From contig CAXXHH010000003.1 in the NCBI GenBank assembly GCA_963663005.2, positions 124,001 to 188,000 on the forward strand: 64,000 nt of DNA, in the 5' to 3' direction. Position numbers and translations under genes: made by a program. This DNA comes from CAINVV01 sp963663005 (lineage in GTDB: Bacteria > Bacteroidota > Bacteroidia > Bacteroidales > Prolixibacteraceae). This document shows positions 16,051 to 24,300 of this stretch, one piece after another (position 1 is the stretch's first letter; each line of letters starts with the position of its first letter). Below the pieces are notes generated by a model. It saw only the letters and a list, made by a program, of their open reading frames with translations, was not told where the DNA came from and did not search any database.

Positions 16051-16376
16051 TAGATTTGGATTAGAAAAACTAAAATGAATTTCTAAACATACAAAAATTT
16101 TGTTTTTAAACTGCTACACAGAATTGAAGATCGGTAAAGCCCATACCTGCATCTTTATATTAAGCCGGCGCGAATGCTGTCCACGGCTATTTTACAGGCT
16201 AATTTTTTATGTATCACTATTTAAGGACAAAATAAAAAATTGAAAATCAAAGGGTTAGGAATTATTTCCTAACCCTTTTTTTTGCACAAAAATCAGACTT
16301 ATATATTTATTCAAAAAAATTTTATTATGTGATATTAATTTGATATCATTGTAATACAATTATAAATTGACATACG
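16051..16376. other. Intergenic region upstream of the lasso cluster
   Basis: 326 bp. It holds the promoter area of the leftward HPr-kinase-like gene, then the second 45-bp repeat (16238-16282), then the promoter area of the rightward SPFH gene. No gene is seen. The segment 16170-16215 is richer in G and C than its surroundings but does not fold into a tRNA. Confidence 0.6.
16238..16282. repeat. 45-bp direct repeat, copy 2 (right edge of lasso cluster)
   Basis: Exact match to 6724-6768, including the 13-bp hairpin stem and T run. No tRNA precedes this copy. The position, 188 bp upstream of the first tailoring gene, and the identity suggest a duplicated insertion site. It can also terminate transcription in the rightward direction, insulating the SPFH gene. 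Confidence 0.9.
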
Positions 16377-17303
16377 ATGGAAAAAGAAGTTCAACTCAAA
16401 ACCAATGGTTTTACGCATTTGTTGCTTGCAATCATTTACATGCTTTTTGCAGCACCGTTGTTTGGAATGGCATTTACGACAGAGAAGGCTCTCGTTCCTC
16501 TTTACATTTTCACCATTCTGACCGGCACTCTGTGGTTAACCGGCTTGTTTATCGTTCAGCCTAACCAGACTAAAGTGCTGATCTTTTTTGGAAAATATTG
16601 CGGCACGCTGAAAAGCAACGGCTTCTTCTGGCTGAATCCCTTTTACAGCAAGCGGAAAGTATCACTTCGGATCAGGAACCTGGAATCAGATGTTATTAAA
16701 GTGAACGACCAACAGGGAAACCCGATCCTGATCAGTGCAATTGTTGTATGGAAAGTCGTGGATACCTACAAGGCAGTTTTCGATATCGAATCAATGGAAG
16801 AAGTAGATCCGAAATCAGGTATCCGAAAGGTGAAGTTCGAGGAATCCTATCAGAAATTCATTAAAATTCAGACAGAATCAGCTCTTCGTAAACTTGCTCA
16901 TACCTACCCCTACGACAACATTGAGCAGGATGGGGAAACCGAGATCATCTGTCTTCGTTCTGGAATTGATGAAATAAACCTGGCTCTGGCCTCGGAAATC
17001 AAAGAGCGCCTCTCTCTTGTGGGGATCGAAGTTATTGAAGCCCGCATCTCCAATCTCTCCTATGCACCTGAAATTGCCGGCGCCATGCTTCGCAGACAAC
17101 AAGCAACCGCAATAATCGCCGCACGTCAGAAAATCGTTGAAGGGGCGGTTGGAATGGTTAAACTGGCATTGGATGAACTAAAAGACAAGAGCATCATCGA
17201 CCTGGATGATGAGAAAAAAGCTTCGATGGTTAGCAATCTGCTGGTTGTTCTTTGCGCCGATGAATCGGCCCGACCGGTTGTCAATGCCGGATCCATTTAT
17301 TAA
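16377..17303 (+). CDS. SPFH/stomatin-like membrane protein
   Basis: A 308-residue member of the SPFH (Band 7) superfamily. Two hydrophobic segments at residues 14-33 and 40-60 anchor it, then the SPFH domain begins IVQPNQTKVLIFFGKYCGTLKSNGFFWLNPFY and continues to EIAGAMLRRQQATAIIAARQKIVEGAVGMVK, the helix that drives oligomerisation. Such proteins form large ring- or cage-like membrane assemblies tied to membrane stress and protease control; the exact role is unknown. The next gene, 9 bp downstream, encodes an Arc-like protein, a pairing common for this subfamily. Confidence 0.85.
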   Translation: MEKEVQLKTNGFTHLLLAIIYMLFAAPLFGMAFTTEKALVPLYIFTILTGTLWLTGLFIVQPNQTKVLIFFGKYCGTLKSNGFFWLNPFYSKRKVSLRIRNLESDVIKVNDQQGNPILISAIVVWKVVDTYKAVFDIESMEEVDPKSGIRKVKFEESYQKFIKIQTESALRKLAHTYPYDNIEQDGETEIICLRSGIDEINLALASEIKERLSLVGIEVIEARISNLSYAPEIAGAMLRRQQATAIIAARQKIVEGAVGMVKLALDELKDKSIIDLDDEKKASMVSNLLVVLCADESARPVVNAGSIY

Positions 17304-17312
17304 CTTCCCGGC

Positions 17313-17525
17313 ATGGGTACGAAAAAAAACTTTGTTCTCCGGGTTAATCAGGATGATTATGATGCACTGGAACGGTGGGCTGCCGATGAATTTCGCAGCG
17401 TCAACGGACAGATTGAATACATCCTTCACCAGGCATTAAAAGGCTCCAAGAGGGATCGGGAAAGTAATTCGATCCCTGGAGGAACAAAGACCCCTCCGGT
17501 ACCGAACAGCAAAACGGAGGATTGA
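17313..17525 (+). CDS. Arc-like ribbon-helix-helix protein
   Basis: A 70-residue protein whose first 45 residues (KKNFVLRVNQDDYDALERWAADEFRSVNGQIEYILHQAL) follow the ribbon-helix-helix pattern: a short strand, then two helices. The last 25 residues are Pro/Ser/Lys rich and probably disordered. It may bind DNA or act as an adaptor of the SPFH protein, with which it is probably co-transcribed (9-bp gap). The role is unknown. Confidence 0.72.
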   Translation: MGTKKNFVLRVNQDDYDALERWAADEFRSVNGQIEYILHQALKGSKRDRESNSIPGGTKTPPVPNSKTED

Positions 17526-17704
17526 CGCCGTAGGTATCCCTCGTGAAAGACCCAAAAGAGTTCAAATCAGGAACGTTCCGGTACCTGGATAATGTTCAAG
17601 GTCGTTGAATCAGAATCAGTATATTTACGTATGATGACAATATGTCGATATTGATGTTTGCATTCAACCTGAAATGAAACCTTCAACGAACCAATTGAAT
17701 CATT

Positions 17705-20461
17705 ATGGAAACTTTAGAGCTGGTCAGAAATAAATTAGGTAAACCGTATGACGACCTCACTTTTCTTCTGAATTGTCTGAAAGAGGTTTTGGTTGAATCT
17801 GGTGAATTTCAACTCGCTGCGGATATTCCGTGGATGTCTCCAGGCTCGGAACGCAAAGCCAGAAAATTTTCGGAAAAACACCTTCAGCTATCTTCAATGT
17901 GCTTCCAACTTCTGAATTTAGTGGAAGTGAATGGTGCAGTTCAAAATCGGCGCAAAAAGGAGGATCAGAAATCTCTTGCCGAGATCAATGGATTATGGTC
18001 ATACAATCTTCATAAACTTCGCTCCGAAGGATTTTCTCCGAAAGAAATTGCCGACAGCATTTCTCGTATTCATGTTGAGCCTGTTTTGACAGCTCATCCT
18101 ACCGAAGCAAAGCGGACCATCATGCTGGAACATCTTCGCAATCTGTATCTGATGCTGGTAAAGAGAGAAAACAGCATGTATACCAAGATGGAGCAGAATG
18201 AGTTGCGGAAAAATATCAAATTAGCTCTTCACCGAATCTGGAGAATATCCGACATCTACACCGAAAAGCCTAAGGTAAGCTCAGAGCTTGAAAATATCAT
18301 TCATTATTTGACGCAAGTATTCCCGGAGGTAATAATTCTCCATGACAGGCGACTGATTCAAGCCTGGGAAGAGGCTGGATTTGATCCTCTTCTAATGCGA
18401 CAGGCAAAAGACTTTCCCAAAATTACTTTTGGAAACTGGGTGGGAGGAGACAGGGACGGCCATCCGCTGGTAACAGCAGAAGTCACAAACAGTACCCTGA
18501 TGAAGCTACGACAAAATGCCCTGCAGACTATTAACGTTCGACTGATCGAACTTCAGAAAAATCTCTGCTTTTACGCAAATGCGAACCAGCTGTCGCCCGA
18601 CTTTCTGCTCAGGCTGGAAACACTGCACCATGAAATATATGTGAATGGAGAAGCATATAAATCGGATCTTTCGAATGAGCATTTCAGGAAATACACTGAA
18701 CTAATATCGGAGAAACTCCCCATTCCCAATTCCAATAGTCTGTTGGATGAACAGCGCAAATACTACCGCTATCCAGCTGAGCTGGTGGACGATTTGACTA
18801 TTCTACAGAACGGACTAATCGCCTTCGGAGCCAGTGAGATTGCCTTTTCGGATGTAAACGAAGTTATTCGGATTGTAAACACATTCGGATTTCACCTGGC
18901 AAGGCTGGATATCAGGCAAAATAGCCAATTCCACGAACTTGCTTTATCTCAGCTCATGCAGGCTGCCCAACTGGACGGGGAACAGTTTCTGCTTTCAGCG
19001 TCAACGGATCGAATTGCAATTGTGAATAAAGAACTAAAATCCAACAGACCCTTTACCCATCCCAGTATGATTTTAGGGGATGAAGCAAAAGCAACAATTG
19101 ACTCGTACAGAGTTATCAGCGAGCATATTAACAAATACGGACAGGAAGCTTTCGGCTCTCTGATTGTGAGCATGACCCGGGAAGTATCAGATTTATTGAT
19201 TGTTTACCTGTTAGAAAGGGAAGCCGGACTAATGATTAGCACCACTGACGGACTTGCCTCCAGATTGCCGGTAGTACCGCTCTTTGAAACAATCGAGGAC
19301 TTAATCCACAGTCATGAAATTTTGGACGAATTCCTTTCGCATCCAATAACATTAAACAGTTTAAAACTTCAGCAGGAGCTAAATGCATCAGAGACCTTCA
19401 CTCAGCAGGTAATGATTGGTTATAGCGACAGCAACAAGGATGGCGGAATTTTGGCCAGTCAGTGGTATTTGTATGAAGCTCAGTCGCGGATGACTGAGGT
19501 TGGCAAAAAACACGGGGTGAAGATCACATTTTTCCACGGGAAAGGTGGCTCGATCAGCCGGGGTGCCGGACCAACACATTGGTTTCTGAGAGCGCTGCCT
19601 CCTGGCTCACTCCAGGGTGAAATCAGGATAACCGAACAGGGTGAAACAATTGAACGGAAATACGCCAATAAAGTAAATGCGGTATATAATCTGGAACTGC
19701 TTACCGCCGGAACACTCTCCGCCTCGATGATCCAGGCTGGTGAAAACAAGTCGTACGAATTGAGTGCAGAGATGAATTATCTTGCTTGCAAAAGCATGGT
19801 CATATACAAAGAACTCACTCAAAAACCAGGTTTCATCCGTTTTTACGAAAAGGCAACCCCTATCGATGCCATCGAACAGAGTAAAATAGGGAGCCGTCCC
19901 TCACGACGCACGGGAAAGCGTTCTCTGGCAGATCTCAGGGCAATCCCATGGGTCTTCAGCTGGAGCCAGTGCCGATTTAATATAACTAGTTGGTACGGAG
20001 TAGGCTCCACGCTCGAACTGATGCTGAATGAGAATCCTGACAAGTTTGAAAAAATTAAGCAGGCTGCTAAACAAGACCCATTTATCAGGTATGTTCTTAC
20101 CAATATTGATTCCAGCCTCGCCTCTTCCGACGAACGAATATTTAAAAAATACGCTCAGCTTGCCTCCGAAATTGAACAGGGCGATGAATTTGCCGGGCAA
20201 ATGCTCCTTGAATTTAATCGGACACGCCGGATGATCGATTGCATCTTGGATATTCCCATCTCCCAAAGACGTGAAAACCACTACTATTCGACACTTCTCC
20301 GGGCCGAAGCCATGGAACCGCTGCATGACTACCAGGTGAATCTTCTCAAACAATGGAGAAACTCAACGGTCATGGGGAATTTGACCGAATCTGACAAACT
20401 ATTGTTCGAATTACTGCGAAGTATCAGCGCCATTGCCGGGGCAATCGGGTTTACCGGATAA
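17705..20461 (+). CDS. ppc: Phosphoenolpyruvate carboxylase
   Basis: Converts PEP plus bicarbonate to oxaloacetate, refilling the TCA cycle. The 918-residue length is typical. Catalytic motifs are present: VLTAHPTEAKRT (His near residue 130), GNWVGGDRDGHP, MIGYSDSNKDGG (about residues 568-579), FHGKGGSISRGAGP (about 609-622) and RAIPWVFSWSQCRFNITSWYGVG in the C-terminal third. The last motif is usually 'QxRxxLPxW', so Cys and Asn-Ile-Thr are small local departures. The protein ends in TG, the terminal Gly being typical. A beta-carbonic anhydrase gene starts 41 bp downstream in the same direction, fitting joint supply and use of bicarbonate. Confidence 0.96.
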   Translation: METLELVRNKLGKPYDDLTFLLNCLKEVLVESGEFQLAADIPWMSPGSERKARKFSEKHLQLSSMCFQLLNLVEVNGAVQNRRKKEDQKSLAEINGLWSYNLHKLRSEGFSPKEIADSISRIHVEPVLTAHPTEAKRTIMLEHLRNLYLMLVKRENSMYTKMEQNELRKNIKLALHRIWRISDIYTEKPKVSSELENIIHYLTQVFPEVIILHDRRLIQAWEEAGFDPLLMRQAKDFPKITFGNWVGGDRDGHPLVTAEVTNSTLMKLRQNALQTINVRLIELQKNLCFYANANQLSPDFLLRLETLHHEIYVNGEAYKSDLSNEHFRKYTELISEKLPIPNSNSLLDEQRKYYRYPAELVDDLTILQNGLIAFGASEIAFSDVNEVIRIVNTFGFHLARLDIRQNSQFHELALSQLMQAAQLDGEQFLLSASTDRIAIVNKELKSNRPFTHPSMILGDEAKATIDSYRVISEHINKYGQEAFGSLIVSMTREVSDLLIVYLLEREAGLMISTTDGLASRLPVVPLFETIEDLIHSHEILDEFLSHPITLNSLKLQQELNASETFTQQVMIGYSDSNKDGGILASQWYLYEAQSRMTEVGKKHGVKITFFHGKGGSISRGAGPTHWFLRALPPGSLQGEIRITEQGETIERKYANKVNAVYNLELLTAGTLSASMIQAGENKSYELSAEMNYLACKSMVIYKELTQKPGFIRFYEKATPIDAIEQSKIGSRPSRRTGKRSLADLRAIPWVFSWSQCRFNITSWYGVGSTLELMLNENPDKFEKIKQAAKQDPFIRYVLTNIDSSLASSDERIFKKYAQLASEIEQGDEFAGQMLLEFNRTRRMIDCILDIPISQRRENHYYSTLLRAEAMEPLHDYQVNLLKQWRNSTVMGNLTESDKLLFELLRSISAIAGAIGFTG

Positions 20462-20502
20462 ATCAGGTAAGTTGAATAGTTAAATTTGAAATACACACGC
20501 AT

Positions 20503-21129
20503 ATGGATATCGATCAGATTTTCAGAAATAACCATGAATGGATAGCCGAAAAACTCAAAATAGATAGTGAGTATTTTAAAAATCTGGCACTTGGACAAAA
20601 TCCGGAGGTTCTTTATATCGGTTGCTCCGATAGTCGCGTAACTGCCGAAGAATTGATGGGTGCCAGTCCGGGAGAGATATTTGTCCATCGAAACATTGCT
20701 AATATGGTGAACAATAGCGACTTAAGCGCCATGTCGGTAATTACATACGCCGTTAGTCAGCTCCGCGTGAAGCACATTGTTGTTTGTGGCCATTACTATT
20801 GTGGAGGCGTGAAAGCAGCCATGCAATCAGCCGATCTCGGTATTCTTAATCCGTGGCTACGAAATATCCGGGACGTTTATCGTTTGCACAAATCTGAACT
20901 CGACAAAATCCAGGACGAAGAGCAAAAATACAAAAGGCTGGTAGAGCTGAACGTTCAGGAGCAATGTATTAATGTTTTGAAGACTTCAGATGTGCAAAAG
21001 GCAAATAAAGAGAGAAATTTAACGGTTCATGGGTGGGTTTTTGATATTAATACCGGAATGTTGAATGATTTAAAGATCGATTTTGATCAAATTCTTTCGG
21101 AGATCCGGGAAATATACCGTATTGTATAA
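20503..21129 (+). CDS. Beta-class carbonic anhydrase
   Basis: Interconverts CO2 and bicarbonate with zinc. In 208 residues the ligands are visible: Cys41 and the Asp43-Arg45 dyad in IGCSDSRV, and His97 and Cys100 in VVCGHYYCGGV. There is no signal peptide, so it is cytoplasmic. It follows ppc closely and on the same strand, suggesting that it provides bicarbonate for PEP carboxylase. The segment HRNIANMVNNSDLSAMSVI is the usual active-site lining. Confidence 0.94.
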   Translation: MDIDQIFRNNHEWIAEKLKIDSEYFKNLALGQNPEVLYIGCSDSRVTAEELMGASPGEIFVHRNIANMVNNSDLSAMSVITYAVSQLRVKHIVVCGHYYCGGVKAAMQSADLGILNPWLRNIRDVYRLHKSELDKIQDEEQKYKRLVELNVQEQCINVLKTSDVQKANKERNLTVHGWVFDINTGMLNDLKIDFDQILSEIREIYRIV

Positions 21130-21158
21130 CCAGCATAATCAACATATCTATATTTTGT

Positions 21159-21166
21159 TATATTTG
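21159..21166 (+). promoter_or_regulatory. Possible -7 promoter box upstream of the T9SS cargo gene
   Basis: TATATTTG fits TAnnTTTG. A start site about 7 nt later would fall at the 5' end of the leader RNA motif beginning at 21177. No clear -33 TTTG lies at the ideal distance. Confidence 0.45.
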
Positions 21167-21176
21167 AGTCAACTTA

Positions 21177-21333
21177 TGAAGTACCACTGAGTAACTTTCG
21201 CACCAACCGAAAATGAAACCCGCAAGAACAAAGGCACACCAAAGAAGGTGTACATGCATTGAGGGTTCCATACGGCAAATGATAAAAAATGTACGTGTGT
21301 GAATAGTTGGGTATTCCATCAGACCATTAAAAA
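21177..21333 (+). promoter_or_regulatory. Structured leader RNA motif, copy A
   Basis: GAAGTACC at the 5' side can pair with GGTATTC at 21310-21316 leaving one bulged base. Inside, CTTTC-GCACCAACC-GAAAATGAA forms a short hairpin with a 9-nt loop. A conserved tail, ATTCCATCAGACCATTAAAAA, follows. Copies B (34603) and C (36322) share this layout. Copy A has an extra 90-nt insertion with its own pairings (GTACAT with ATGTAC). It ends 27 nt before the ATG of the giant secreted protein. I cannot match it to a known riboswitch. Confidence 0.5.
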
Positions 21334-21360
21334 GACAATTTATATTCTGATGAAGATCAT

Positions 21361-24300
21361 ATGAAGACCATCTTTCTATTCATGCTGGCATTTACAATCT
21401 CCTTTAGTGCCTATTCACAGCTAACTACCCCATCTCTTTCATCACCGGCATCAGCAACCACATTTTATGTTGGTTCAACTATCAACTTTAACTGGACCCC
21501 TGTTGTAGGAGCAACTTCCTATGATGTAGAGTTTGACACTGGCATGGGATATGAATTCCTCACCAATGTGAGTGGAACCAGTTTCAATTTGCTCCTTGCA
21601 GCCGCAAATGTTGGTCCGCACAGCTGGCACGTACGCGCTAAAAGTGGCACAACGGTAAGTGCCTGGTCTAATTCGCGTTCCTATCTGGTTGTTGGCATTC
21701 CTGCCATACCAACAACAACCAATCCTCTCACCGACTCGACAATTCAATTTGGCGTATCGACCTTTTTTAACTGGAATCAGGTAGCCAATGCTTCCGAATA
21801 TCAGATACAATTTGACAACGAAACTCCTGTAACCGTATCCGGAACGAACTACTCCCGTTCTTTTACATCACTTGGTATGCATACCTGGAAAGTGCTTGCC
21901 TCAAATCTGGCCGGGAGTAGCGACTGGAGCGCACCAAAAACATTGACTGTAGTTGTTGGTATCCCTTCCCTATCTTCTCCTGCGAGCGGATCCACATTTT
22001 ATGTTGGTTCAACTTTGGCTTTAAGCTGGACTACCGTGGCAGGTGCAACTTCATACGAGGTCGAGTTTGATGCTGGTTTGGGTTTTTCTTCTACGACCGT
22101 TTCGACGACGACAAGTTTGAATTTACCACTCACATCTGCCAATGCAGGTCAGCACACTTGGCATGTCCGGGCAAAAAATGGTACCGCGGCAGGACAGTGG
22201 TCTAATTCACGAAACTATGTAGTAGCCGATATTCCTGATGTCCCGGCGACGACCAACCCTACCAGCGGAACCGTCCTCTATTACGACGTAACAACAAATT
22301 TCACCTGGAACTCAGTCTTATTTGCAACTAATTATCAATTACAGTTTGACGCTGATCCCCCGATTACGGTAACAGGCACAAACTACAACCGGGTTTTTAC
22401 AACGTTAGGAATCCATACCTGGAAAGTCAAGGCTTTAAATGCCGCAGGTAGCAGCGACTGGAGTACAGCAAAAACGCTGACTGTTTCCCTAAACACGCCT
22501 GGCTTAACTTCTCCGGCCAATGGTTCAACCGTTTTTGTCGGATCTACTTTAAATTTTTCCTGGTCATCCGTACCTGGGGCAACTTCATATGATTTAGAAT
22601 TTGACACTGGCCTTGGCATCGAGACAACAACAAACGTAACCGCCCCAAGCCTCGCATTACCATTGACCCCGGCTCATGTTGGACCGCACACCTGGCGAGT
22701 CAGGGCTAAGCTGGGTTCTGCTGCAGGTCCGTGGTCTGGGTCCCGCAACTACACAGTTGTCACAATACCAACGGTGCCTGCGGTTCAAAGTCCAGCCAGT
22801 GGCTCAACTTTTATTTTCGAGACGCAGGTCGCATTTAGCTGGAATCAGGTGCCAAATGCCACCAATTATCAGATTCAATTCGACTCAGATCCGCCAATAA
22901 CTGTTTCAAACCCCAATTATTCGCGCAGTTTCAGCGTTCTCGGAAATCATACCTGGAAAGTCAGAGCAACCAATGCTGCCGGAGACAGCGATTGGAGTAC
23001 ATCCAGAACGGTCATAATAATACTCGGAACGCCGAATTTATCCGCCCCCGCAAACGGAACCGTTTACTATGTTGGGAATACAATTACCCTTTCGTGGACA
23101 ACCGTGCCTGGTGCCACTTCCTACGAAGTCGAATTTGATTCGGGCATGGGCTATACCTCCATAATTCCATCCACCGGATCGAGTATTGACATCAAACTGT
23201 CGGCCGCAAATGCCGGACCGCATATCTGGCATGTTCGGGCAAAAAATGGATCATATGCCGGGAATTGGTCGAACTCCAGAAACTACACGGTAATCGGGAT
23301 ACCAGATGCTCCGACCTTGATCAATCCAGTCAACGACACGAAAGTGTTCTCGGAAGTATCGATAAATTTCAATTGGAGTAACGTCGCCAATGCTACTGGT
23401 TATGAGATTCAATTTGATACTGAACAACCGGTAATCGTATCCGGAACCTCTTATTCCCGGATTTTCACAACCACTGGAATCCATACATGGAAAGTACGGG
23501 CAACAAATTCCGCTGGGAAAGGCGATTGGAGTATCGTCAATAACCTGAATGTCACATATGGCATCCCCAATTTGATTTCTCCCGCCAACCAATCGGTCTA
23601 TTTTATTTCGTCGACGATAAGCTTTTCGTGGACAACTATTCCCGGCGCCACTTCCTACGATCTTGAACTGGATGCCGGTACTCCGCAAGTTTCTCTAACG
23701 AATTTATCGGGTGGAAGTCTCGATATGACCGTACTGGCCGCAAACATTGGCCAGCACACATGGCATGTCAGAGCCAGATACGGCACAACTGCCGGGCAAT
23801 GGTCTACTTCAAGATCATACGTGGTATTGGGAATTCCTGCAATTCCAACAACGGTGAATCCTGCCAATGGCACAATTGTGTATGTCGATTTGAGTACAAA
23901 CTTCACCTGGAACACGGTAAATGGGGCAACAAGTTATGTCCTGCAAATAGATTCCGAAGCGCCTGTGACCATTTCCACCACATCTTATACCAGAATCTTT
24001 ACTACACAGGGAAGCCATACATGGAAAGTGAAAGCCATAAATGCGGCGGGTGAAAGTGACTGGAGTACAATAAAATCATTTATCGTCTCTTCGGGCGCTC
24101 CCAATGTGCCATCAAAAATTATTCTTGTCTCTCCGGATAATTCATGGGATTACCAAAATGTCACCGTCGGCAACGCAAACGAAAAAATATTTGTCGTTCA
24201 AAACACCGGAAGTACCCAATTGACAATATCCAATCTATTGATCTCCGGCACAAACGCAGATCAATTCATTATAACAAATCCTACCGGAACAAGTTTTAGT

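Noticed and set aside
16051..16240. A second tRNA remnant before repeat copy 2
   Set aside because: I could not find a cloverleaf, TTC loop or acceptor pairing, so only the 45-bp repeat is claimed.
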